Shown piece by piece: positions 1-9,600 of a stretch of DNA of 64,000 nt (within the stretch, counting starts at the first letter, position 1; each line of letters opens with the position of its first letter). Origin of the DNA: Bacillota bacterium (GTDB lineage Bacteria > Bacillota > Clostridia > Tissierellales > Sedimentibacteraceae). The DNA lies in contig JAEWJT010000002.1 in assembly GCA_023386345.1 (NCBI GenBank), positions 59,293 to 123,292 of the forward strand, read 5' to 3'. The notes under the pieces are model-generated. The model saw only the letters and a list, made by a program, of their open reading frames with translations, did not search any database and had not been told where the DNA came from. The translations under genes and the position numbers were made by a program.

Positions 1-131
1 AAAGAAGCTTTTTCTTCTGCATAAAAAGAATTTAAAACCTGAGCATTAATATTTTTCTTATTTTTATCACCATCATACTTTCTAGCAACAGTATTACGAG
101 CCTCACAAAATCTTTCCTTGTCCACAATCAT
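1..131 (-). CDS. Partial hypothetical protein (N-terminal 43 codons)
   Basis: An open frame runs from an ATG at 131 off the left edge of the window, starting MIVDKERFCEARN. A weak AGGAT-like ribosome site lies about 10 nt upstream. The visible part is polar and Lys-rich, with no motif I recognise. It lies downstream of the terminator that closes the protease operon, so it is probably a separate gene. It could also be a chance frame; the start and family are uncertain. Confidence 0.4.
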   Translation of the reverse strand, partial: MIVDKERFCEARNTVARKYDGDKNKKNINAQVLNSFYAEEKAS

Positions 132-220
132 AAGTATAATTATCCTATCTATGTAATTTTGTCGACTTTATTATATATTATTTATTTGCTATTATCAAGA
201 TGTTATGTAAATTATAAGTA

Positions 221-255
221 AAAACCGTTCTGACTGCATAATCAGAACGGTTTTT
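221..255 (-). terminator. Rho-independent terminator of the first S8 protease
   Basis: The arms AAAACCGTTCTGA and TCAGAACGGTTTT form a 13-bp perfect stem around a 7-nt loop. The minus-strand transcript then runs into a short T-rich tract. It sits about 35 nt after the stop codon of the protease gene. Confidence 0.85.
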
Positions 256-288
256 ATTTTAAATCTTATTTTTAGGTCTCTTTAGCTC

Positions 289-3200
289 TTATTTAGAGAA
301 TATCTTAATACCTGTTGTATCAAAGTATCTTACTGTCTCAGGCAATAACTCGTATGACGCTTCTTGACCGCTTGAAGTAACTATTGTGTCGTCTGCTAGC
401 TTAATATAAACTACTTTTCCTGTGTTATACCATTCAAGAAGTTTTTCTTGTGCATAAGCATCAGTATTTAGATAATTTATATCAAAGGCTTCATCTCCTA
501 TGATAACTGCACTCACTGGTAGGTTTTGCATTCCACCAATCAATGTCAATCTTCCATTAGCTATTTGTGTATGAGTTACTCCATTCTTCTCAAATATTAC
601 TTCTATTTGTAAGTCTGATGCTGCTACAGTTCCATCTGCTGTAAATGTTGCTGTGTAAAGACCAGACTGAGTTTCTTGCATTGCATTACCAGGTCTATTG
701 CTTAAAGCTCCAAATGGAAGCATAATTCTGTAGTAAGCATTGCCGCCGTAAGGTGCATTGAAGCTTATTACTATTTGCTCTCCTGAAGTAAGCTGTATAT
801 CATTATTTGGAAGTAGATTTGTAATTCCTACAGGCTCAGGATTAGTTCCACCTGCTTGAATTATTACTTTTCCGTCTGCAAATTCTGTAATCTCATGACC
901 GAATGCGCTTATATAAACAACCTCAACAAGCAAGCTTGCAGCCTCTGTTCCTTCTGGAACTGTCCATGTACCAGTGTACAATCCATCATTGTCAGTCATT
1001 GGAATGCCTATCTCATTGTTTCCCGTTTGGTTTGTTCCAAATGGCACCATCAATCTAAAGTATCCTTGACCTCCTGCCGGAGCGTTAAAGCTTACAGTAA
1101 GTGTTTGACCTGCGCTTAATGTAACATCTTGATTAGGTAAGATATTTGTTATAGCTGGAGCCTGAAGCTGTGCTACTACTGTTCTTACTACTGTTGTTAC
1201 ATTGCCTGCTAGATCTGTTGCTTTTACTGTAATTGTATTTGTTCCATTAACAAGCATTACTTTCTCATCAAAATTACCATTTTCTGGCAACGCAATTTCT
1301 TTACCATTTACTTCAAATTTTGCTACCTTGATATTGTCTGTTACATTTCCTATAACATGGATTAATTCAACATTAACCTTAGCATTATCAAGAGGAGTTT
1401 CTACTGTTAAAGCAGGTGCTGCTTTGTCTTTTATAACTACTACTGGTGCTGATGGCTCTGTTTCTGCTCCGTTTAATTCTGCGCTTACTCTTATTGTATT
1501 TTCATCAGCTGGTAAATTAAGCTGTGCTGAAAATACTGCATTTGCAGAATCTACAGAAGTTATTTTCTCGCCATTTACATAAATATTTGCTTTTCCATCT
1601 GCTGTCAATCTTCCTTCAACAGTTATTGTATCTTGATTTGTATAGCTTAGCTCTGGCAGATTTGTTATAACAGGAACGTCCATTGCATATTCCATTCTTG
1701 CTCTAATCATCAATCCACCATTGATATCTTCTGCACTTATAAGCTTGAATTCTCCAGCTACATTCATATATGATCTGTCACCATGTGGTGAGCTTTCATC
1801 TATACCTATTCCTGGGCACTGTGTTCCTATACCGTCTTGTATTGATGATATATAGAAATCCTCGTTTGTCGCAAACCCAAAGCTTGACAAATCTATATAG
1901 TTCCATTCTCCTCTTACTACATTTTGGAATATAGGTGCGCCTACTTGATATGGCTGACCATTTGCATTTAACCCATATATAGTAAAGCCTATCTTATTTC
2001 CTCCTGGTGTTGGCCATGATGAGTTCCAAATAAATACATTAGCACCCTTTACTTTTCCGTATTGGGATGGAGTAAATCTTACTGCCAATCCGTTGCCCGC
2101 TGCATTTAATACCAAAGCATTTTCACCAGTTCCATCATCGTAAACTATTTCATCCTCATAGCCTACAAATTTCTTTAAGCCTATTTGAACATCAATTGTT
2201 TCGTTGCCAACTACTGTTACTCTTGCTTCACCAGATTCAAACCCGTCTGCTCTGACTTTCAATGTATAATCTCCTTCATATACATTGTTAATCACAAAGT
2301 TTCCGTTTTCGTCTGCTGTAACAGGAGCTACTTTTGGATCTTCTGCTATTCTTATAACTGCATAAGCCGCAGGAGTTTCATAGTATCTGTCAAATACTGT
2401 TCCAGTTATTGTTCCTTGTGGTTTAGACTCTAATACAAAATTAGCCTTTGTATTTTCTCCATCATATACTGTTGCCGATTTCTCTAATGAATAATAACCA
2501 TAAGCTTCAGCAATTAGAGTGTATGTTCCTATTGGAGCTCTCATTGAGAATTTACCTGTAATAGGATCAACTTTAACGCTTCTGCCAGTTTCTTTTATTG
2601 TTACTACTGCATCAGATGCAGGAATACCTGCAAATACCATTGGCATATTTTGAACTTCTTTGTCTTCTATCGTTTTTATTGCAGATGACGGACTAACTAG
2701 TGGTTCACCCATGTTAATTCTATAATCACCAGCAGATGGTTTAACTAATGGTTCACCCATTTCTACTTTAATAAGCTTTGTCTCTTTTAATTTCATCGCT
2801 GTAGGGTCGACTTTTTTAAGAGTAGCTTTTTTTGCAGCTTGTAAATTAGCTTGAGGAGTGCCTGATGTTGTAGTATAATCTACAATAGCTCTCATCATTA
2901 AAGCTCCGGAAAAGTCTTCTGGTACATTTAAGTCTTCAAATACTCCGCTAACTAGCATATATGACCTATCCCAACCAGAATCTTCATTATCATCTATTGA
3001 TGTTCCTGGGCAATTTGTGCCTACAGTATCTTGAATAGTTGATATATAGAAATCCTCGTCTGTGATGAAGTTAATGCTTGAAAGATCTATAGTATTCCAG
3101 CCGCCTCTTACCAAGTTATCAACATATATAGTTGAGCCAACTTGTTCTTGATTTGCGTTAAATATAGCAAATCCAAGTCTATTTCCTCCTGGTGATGGCC

Positions 3201-6200
3201 AATCATTGCCATATAAGTTTATCTTCAATGATTGAACCTTTCCGAGTTGAGAAGGAGTAAATCTTACTGCAAGACCGTTGCCTGCTGCGTTCATAGTTGT
3301 AGCATTTTCAAGTGTACCATCATCATAAATCAATTCTTCGCCATCAATTGGCTCTGGTGCTACATAAGCAATGCCCATTACTGATACATCATCTATGTAC
3401 CATCCATCATATACTGTTGAGCTGTCTGAATGGAATAAGAATCTTATTTTTACAGTTTCTCCAGTATAGTCTGCCAATGATATCTCTCTGTTCACCCATG
3501 CTTTAACTCTTGTGCCATATTTTCCGCCAGGAGTTATATTGGTCCATGTAGCTCCGTCATTCTTAGATATCATTATTTGACCGTAATCCCAAAGAGTTGT
3601 AGTTCCTTCCATGTCAACCCACTCATTGAAAATCAACATAGCTTCTTTATCTTCCGGAATTGTTATAGCAGGTGATTCTATATAAGCATCTGTGCCATTA
3701 ACATAAGTTCCTGAAAGATTTGTTGCCCATAATTTTGTTCCTGAGCTTGCAGCCATAGGTCCTGTTGTAGGTACGCCCCACTGCCATGGATTTTGTGTTC
3801 CCGCTGTTCTTCCTGATACAAATCCACCGTCATTATTTTCAAAATCCGAGCTAAACAAAGTAACTGCTTCAACTGCTACAGCTGATACTTCTTGTGAATA
3901 AGCACTTACATTTTGTGCAAAGTCTTCTGAAGTTAAAACATAATAATATGTTGTGCCTACAGTTAAATCTGTATCCAAATAATTATTGTTTACTGTATCT
4001 GCTAGCTTAACATATCCTTCGCCTGCTGTTTCAGAACGATAGATATTATAGTGTGATATGTCTGCGTCTGGTGAATGATTCCAGCTTAGTTTAATTCCTG
4101 TTAGGCTTGCTTTTGCAATTAAATTAGTCGGAATTGCTGGTGCGTCGTTATCAGCCGCCAATAATCTTACATTATCTATATACCAGCCTGCTGCTTGACC
4201 TGAAGTGTTAGAAGTAAAGTTAAATGCTACAAATACAGGATTTGCTGATCCTATATAATCGTTAAGATTTACCATTGCTTCTTTCCACTCTGTTCTTACA
4301 CCTGTTATTGCAGGTCTTACAGGTGTCCAAGTTTCACCAAAATTGTTAGTTACTAATAAGTAACCAAAATCAGATGCTGCTATATTGTACCACTCATAGA
4401 ATCTTAAAGAAGCAGTTTCTAGGCTTGCACTTCTTAAGTCTATTGGCGGACTTACCAACCAGCTATTTGCACTGTTTGGATAATTTTCACTTAGTTTTGT
4501 TGCAGCAAGTTTTTCTCCCTCATATGCTGTAGGTCCTACACTTGTTGGAACTCCAATTTCCCATGCTCCGTCAATTATCCAACCATTATAGTCTTGTTCA
4601 AAGCCTTGTGTGTATGTTCCTGGGATTATACCAAATTTTATTTGTATCTTATAATCTGGTGTAACTACTACATCCCCTGCATAGTCTCTTACTTTTATCT
4701 TGTATACTATGCTCTCTCCAGACACCATATCTTCTCCAATAACTCCTTTGTACATTCCATCCTTATGATCTCCGGATATTTTGTTCATTGGAACTACCAT
4801 CCAATATGATTTGCCTTGTTGCTTAACTAAAAGTTCAGTCTCTGTTACAGCAACATCATCTGCTATATGAGCTGTTATTTCTATAGTTGAACCTAAGTAT
4901 GTTTCAAATATTTCTTGCTCATGCTCTATAATTGCTTCCTCTGTATCTTCACCTTGAACAAGAACTCTTCCTGATATATATCCTGTTCCTGTTGCTATTT
5001 GCGATACAGCTTCAAAAGCATCTACCATTCCATATCCATATCCCATATTTGGTGCTGTAGGGAATTTTGAATCTGTCAATGGTCTTGCAGTACTTTGAAG
5101 CAATTCTTCTATTTCATTAACAGTCAATGATTGATTTGCTGAAGCTATAAGTGCTACTGTTCCTGATACTGCAGGTGCTGACATTGATGTTCCACTGTTA
5201 CCGCCATATCCTCCGCCTGGGATTGATGAACGTATATTAACTCCAGGTGCTGATATGTTTGGTTTAATTACAGTCTCACCGTATGGACTTGGTCCAAGTT
5301 TTGAGAATGATGCTAATGCGTCAGTTCTCTCTGTAGCTGCTACTGCAAATGATTCTAAATAATTTGCAGGGCATGATATTGAGCCAGGCCAAGGTGCAGG
5401 CTCTCCAGCTCTTTGATTTCCTGCTGAGAATACAGGGAATATTTCCGAGTCTCTATACGCCTGTACAGCGTCCAAATACCAGTCATCTATTCCTGCTCCA
5501 CCACCCCATGAGTTGTTTACTACGTCTGGTGCATTATCAGGATTTCCGCCTGGTTGAGTCATCCACTCTGCTGCTGAAAGGAGTATTGCATCTGTTGTCG
5601 ATCCAGCTGTGTTAAATACTCTTGCAGTAATCCACTTAGCTCCCGGAGCCATACCAATCTTGTTTGCTCCATTTGGCTCTTGTCCTACCATAGTTCCCAT
5701 AACATGAGTTCCATGATCGTCAGAATCTGCTGGAAGTGTTGAATTATACACAGGGTCAAACCAGTTTCCTACTGGATTAGTTGTTCCAGTTGCTGGATCA
5801 TAGCCTCTCCACTTGTTTTTAAGTGCAGGATGTGTCCAATCAACTCCTGAATCTAAGCTTCCAACTACTGCTCCTGTTCCATCATATCCTAAATCCCATA
5901 CTTGGTCAGCTTTTACTTTTGATACGTTCCACTCTACTCCCTCAGCTTGAGGCTCAACTGAAGCAGGTATTAGCTCTTCCAATGTATGCGTTTTATTTTT
6001 GTAGATTTTACCAACTTCTGTCATATAAGCTATGTTTTCAACTACTTCTTTTGTAGCTTTTACATAAACCATATTGACTATTGAGTATGATTGAAAATCT
6101 TTTACATTGCCTTTTTCTGCTTCGCCTTGAAGATATTTAATAAGATTTGCTTGACTTGTTTCTGCATTATCCTTTAAAGCTTCAAGAACGTTTCTTCTAA

Positions 6201-6561
6201 CCTGTAGTTTAGTTTGGTATGGTGTTGCTGAGTTTTTAGCAGACATCGTATTTCTTGTTTCATGAGCAACCATAGCTGTATCTACTTTAGCATTCATGTA
6301 TACCATAACTTCAACTAAATCTTCGTCTTTAAAATCGTCCATTACTAAAGGCTCTATCTTTGTCATAGCATCTTGATGCAAGTCTTCTTTTGCTTGTATG
6401 ATGTTTGTGCCTTTATCTAATGAACTACCTTGAGTTGCATTAACTGTGTTTTCATTGTAAACACCGTCTACAGCAAACGCATTTGGTGCAAAGCATCCTA
6501 ATATCATAAAGATGCTGACAATCAGGGATAATAATTTTTTAGTTTTTTGGTACTTTAACAT
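289..6561 (-). CDS. Bacillopeptidase F-like S8 serine protease, multidomain, secreted
   Basis: This 2090-residue secreted subtilisin-family (S8) protease degrades extracellular protein. A signal peptide (about 1-30, ending NAFA) is followed by an I9-like propeptide (about 75-195). The catalytic domain has Asp about 236 (LDSGVDWTH), His about 283 (DDHGTHV) and Ser about 457 (GTSMSAP). Then come jelly-roll or MAM-like segments ending WYIDNVRL and WYIDDVSV, Fn3, two copies of a YDDGT...AAGNGLAVRFTPSQ module (about 1077 and 1474), carboxypeptidase-regulatory-like domains (about 1390), Ig-like domains, two NAPAGG/NAPYGG modules (about 1837 and 1942) and a C-terminal domain with GDEAFDINYLN (about 2023). 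The AGGAGG site upstream supports the start. It follows a close paralogue at 6639, but has one extra copy each of two modules. It has no LPXTG or SLH anchor, so its attachment to the wall is unknown. Confidence 0.93.
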   Translation of the reverse strand: MLKYQKTKKLLSLIVSIFMILGCFAPNAFAVDGVYNENTVNATQGSSLDKGTNIIQAKEDLHQDAMTKIEPLVMDDFKDEDLVEVMVYMNAKVDTAMVAHETRNTMSAKNSATPYQTKLQVRRNVLEALKDNAETSQANLIKYLQGEAEKGNVKDFQSYSIVNMVYVKATKEVVENIAYMTEVGKIYKNKTHTLEELIPASVEPQAEGVEWNVSKVKADQVWDLGYDGTGAVVGSLDSGVDWTHPALKNKWRGYDPATGTTNPVGNWFDPVYNSTLPADSDDHGTHVMGTMVGQEPNGANKIGMAPGAKWITARVFNTAGSTTDAILLSAAEWMTQPGGNPDNAPDVVNNSWGGGAGIDDWYLDAVQAYRDSEIFPVFSAGNQRAGEPAPWPGSISCPANYLESFAVAATERTDALASFSKLGPSPYGETVIKPNISAPGVNIRSSIPGGGYGGNSGTSMSAPAVSGTVALIASANQSLTVNEIEELLQSTARPLTDSKFPTAPNMGYGYGMVDAFEAVSQIATGTGYISGRVLVQGEDTEEAIIEHEQEIFETYLGSTIEITAHIADDVAVTETELLVKQQGKSYWMVVPMNKISGDHKDGMYKGVIGEDMVSGESIVYKIKVRDYAGDVVVTPDYKIQIKFGIIPGTYTQGFEQDYNGWIIDGAWEIGVPTSVGPTAYEGEKLAATKLSENYPNSANSWLVSPPIDLRSASLETASLRFYEWYNIAASDFGYLLVTNNFGETWTPVRPAITGVRTEWKEAMVNLNDYIGSANPVFVAFNFTSNTSGQAAGWYIDNVRLLAADNDAPAIPTNLIAKASLTGIKLSWNHSPDADISHYNIYRSETAGEGYVKLADTVNNNYLDTDLTVGTTYYYVLTSEDFAQNVSAYSQEVSAVAVEAVTLFSSDFENNDGGFVSGRTAGTQNPWQWGVPTTGPMAASSGTKLWATNLSGTYVNGTDAYIESPAITIPEDKEAMLIFNEWVDMEGTTTLWDYGQIMISKNDGATWTNITPGGKYGTRVKAWVNREISLADYTGETVKIRFLFHSDSSTVYDGWYIDDVSVMGIAYVAPEPIDGEELIYDDGTLENATTMNAAGNGLAVRFTPSQLGKVQSLKINLYGNDWPSPGGNRLGFAIFNANQEQVGSTIYVDNLVRGGWNTIDLSSINFITDEDFYISTIQDTVGTNCPGTSIDDNEDSGWDRSYMLVSGVFEDLNVPEDFSGALMMRAIVDYTTTSGTPQANLQAAKKATLKKVDPTAMKLKETKLIKVEMGEPLVKPSAGDYRINMGEPLVSPSSAIKTIEDKEVQNMPMVFAGIPASDAVVTIKETGRSVKVDPITGKFSMRAPIGTYTLIAEAYGYYSLEKSATVYDGENTKANFVLESKPQGTITGTVFDRYYETPAAYAVIRIAEDPKVAPVTADENGNFVINNVYEGDYTLKVRADGFESGEARVTVVGNETIDVQIGLKKFVGYEDEIVYDDGTGENALVLNAAGNGLAVRFTPSQYGKVKGANVFIWNSSWPTPGGNKIGFTIYGLNANGQPYQVGAPIFQNVVRGEWNYIDLSSFGFATNEDFYISSIQDGIGTQCPGIGIDESSPHGDRSYMNVAGEFKLISAEDINGGLMIRARMEYAMDVPVITNLPELSYTNQDTITVEGRLTADGKANIYVNGEKITSVDSANAVFSAQLNLPADENTIRVSAELNGAETEPSAPVVVIKDKAAPALTVETPLDNAKVNVELIHVIGNVTDNIKVAKFEVNGKEIALPENGNFDEKVMLVNGTNTITVKATDLAGNVTTVVRTVVAQLQAPAITNILPNQDVTLSAGQTLTVSFNAPAGGQGYFRLMVPFGTNQTGNNEIGIPMTDNDGLYTGTWTVPEGTEAASLLVEVVYISAFGHEITEFADGKVIIQAGGTNPEPVGITNLLPNNDIQLTSGEQIVISFNAPYGGNAYYRIMLPFGALSNRPGNAMQETQSGLYTATFTADGTVAASDLQIEVIFEKNGVTHTQIANGRLTLIGGMQNLPVSAVIIGDEAFDINYLNTDAYAQEKLLEWYNTGKVVYIKLADDTIVTSSGQEASYELLPETVRYFDTTGIKIFSK

Positions 6562-6596
6562 TACCCTTTACCTCCTTTGGTTTTTTACAAAATTTT
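6544..6596. repeat. 53-bp direct repeat, copy 1 (leader and first codons of S8 gene)
   Basis: These 53 bases are identical to 12024-12076. They cover the ribosome site, the start codon and the first codons of both bacillopeptidase F-like genes. The identity extends through the non-coding leader, which is the mark of a recent tandem duplication or of gene conversion. Confidence 0.9.
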
Positions 6597-6600
6597 GCAT

Positions 6601-6624
6601 GGGGTTCCTTGCAAATAGGAACCC
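6601..6624 (-). terminator. Hairpin between the tandem S8 proteases
   Basis: GGGGTTCC and GGAACCCC form an 8-bp GC-rich stem 15 nt after the stop of the upstream protease (6639). There is no good T tract on the minus strand, so it may be a weak terminator, an attenuator or an mRNA-stabilising hairpin in a shared transcript. The next gene's start is about 40 nt further on. Confidence 0.5.
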
Positions 6625-6638
6625 CTATTAATAAATAC

Positions 6639-9600
6639 TTACTGCTTATCGTAATAAGTTATATCTCCATTTATATCAAAATGTGTTAAGAAATCTGGCA
6701 ATTCATCTATTGAAACTTCTTGACCTTGTTCTGTAACTATATCAGTGTCATTTAGTTTAATATAAACTATACCACCTGCATTGTACCACTCAAGAAGCTT
6801 GGATTGAGCATATGAACTATTGTTTAAGAACTCAGCGTCAAATGCTTCATCTCCTACTATTATTGAATTAGTTGCTAGATTTTGGATATTTCCTATTACT
6901 GTCACTCTTCCATCAGCCATATCTGTTACTTTAGTTCCAAATGCACTTACATATACAATTTGAACTTTTAATCCAGTAGCTACTAAGCCTGCTGGAACTT
7001 CCCATGTTCCTGTATATAGTCCATTTTCTTCTGTCATAGGGATTCCCAATGAATTGCTTTGTAATCCAAATGGCATTAGCACTCTAAAGTATCCTTGACC
7101 TCCTGTTGGAGCGTTAAAGCTTACAGTAAGTGTTTCACCTTGATGCAATGTAACATCTTCGCTTGGTAAGATATTTGTTATAACTGGCGCTCCTAGCTCA
7201 GCCATAACAGTTCTTACTACTGTTGTAACATTGCCTGCAAGGTCTGTTGCTTTTACTGTAATAATATTTTCACCTTGGTTAAGTATTACTCTTTCATCAA
7301 AGCTTCCATCATCAGCTAATACAACTTCATTATTATTTACCTCTAATTTTACTACCTTAATATTGTCAGTTACATTTCCTATGACATGAACTAGCTCTAC
7401 ATTAAGCTTAGCATTGTCAAGAGGATTGGTTACTGTCAATGAAGGAGTTTCTTTATCCTTAATAACTACTACAGGAGCTGATGGCTCTGTTTGTACTCCA
7501 TTTAATTCTGCGCTGACTCTTATTGTATTTTCATCAGCTGGTAAATTAACTTGTACTGAGAATGCTTTGTTTTCAGAGTCTACAGAAGTTAATTTTTCAC
7601 CATTTACATAAACATTTACTTTACCGTCTGCTGTCAAAGTTCCTTGAACTGTTATTGTATCTTGGTTTGTATAGCTTAGTTCTGGGAGATTTGTTATAAC
7701 AGGAATGTCCATTGAATATTCCATTCTTGCTCTAATCATCAATCCACCTTTAATATCCTCTGTACCTATAAGCTTGAATTCTCCGGATACATTCATATAT
7801 GATCTGTCAATATGAGGTGAGCTTTCATCTATACCTACTCCTGGGCACGCTGTTCCTACGCCATCTTGTATTGTTGAGATGTAGAAATCTTCATCTGTTG
7901 CAAATCCAAAGCTTGATAGGTCTATATAGTTCCATTCTCCTCTTACTACATTTTGGAATATAGGTGCACCTACTTGGTATGGCTGACCACTTGCGTTTAA
8001 GCCATATATAGCAAAGCCTATTCTATTTCCTCCTGGTGATGGCCATGATGAATCCCAGAAATATATATTTGCTCCTTTTACTTTTCCATATTGTGAAGGA
8101 GTAAATCTTACTGCCAATCCATTGCCTGCTGCATTTAATACTAAAGCATTTTCACCAGTTCCATCATCGTAAACTATTTCATCTTCATAGCCTACAAAGC
8201 TCTTTAGACCAATATTTACTTCTGTTGTTTGGTTTCCAATTACTTCTACTCTTGCTTCACCAGATTCAAATCCGTCTGCTCTGACTTTCAATGTATAATT
8301 TCCTTCATATACATTGTTAATCACAAAGTTTCCATTTTCATCTGCTGTAACAGAAGCTACTCTTGGATCTTCTGCTATTCTTATAACTGCATAAGCCGCA
8401 GGAGTTCCATAATATCTGTCAACTACTGTTCCAACTATAGTTCCTTGTGGTTTTGGATCTAATACAAAATTAGCTTTTATTGTTTGATCCTCTAATACAG
8501 TTACTGTTGTTTGTTTAGCAAAGTATCCATAAGCCTCTGCAACTAGTGTTAATTCTCCCATAGGTGTTCTCATAGAGAATTTACCACTTATTGGGTCAAC
8601 TTTAATGCTTCTTCCTGTTTCTAATACTGTTACTACAGCATCAGCTACAGGTATACCTGCAAATACTGTTGACATAGTTTGAACTACAGCATCTTCAATA
8701 ATTGGGTAACTATTGCTTTGCGCAATATTTATTTTATAATCAGGAGCTGTTGGTTCTACATAATCCAATTTCTTTGTGTCTTTTTTAATAATAGCTGAAT
8801 CTTTTCCAGTATTATTTACTAAATTTGACTCAGGTTCTTGTTCTGGAGTCAAGAAATTCATCACATACATATCATCTATATACCAGCCGTCATATGCTAC
8901 TGTATTATCTGAATGGAAATAGAATCTTATTTTTACAGTTCTACCTGCATATGTAGCAAGTGATATTTCCTCATCAGCCCATGCCTGAACTCTCTTACCA
9001 TATTTTCCGCCTGTTACAGGAGTTATATTTGTCCATGTTGCTCCATCATCTGTGGAAATCATAACTTGACCGTAATCATATAGAGTTGTTGTTCCCTCCA
9101 TATCCACCCAATGGCTAAATGTAAGAACGGAGTTTCCACTTGCCGGAAGTTCTATAGAAGGACTTACTAAATAACAATCACTACTCATTGAGTAAGCTCC
9201 TGCAAGATTAGTTGCCCAAAGATTGCTTCCTGATTTTGCAGCTCTTGGTCCAGATGTTGGAACTCCCCATTGCCAACTGTTATTTGTTCCTGTAGAAATA
9301 AAGTTACCATTATTTTCTTCAAAATCAGTGCCAAATACCATAGTAGCAATTGGAGCTATCGCTGATACTTCTTGAGTATAAACACTTTCATTGCCTGAGA
9401 AGTCTGTTGAACTCAATACGTAATAGTAGTTTACTCCACCAACTGCTGTTCCATCTATAAAGCTATTTGCTGATGTTTGAGCTATTCTTTCATAAGCTGT
9501 ACCTGATGTTTCAGAACGGTAAATGTTGTAATGAGATAAATCTGCATCTGGTGAATGTGTCCAGCTTAGTTTTACTCCTCTTGTGCTTGCACTTGCAGCA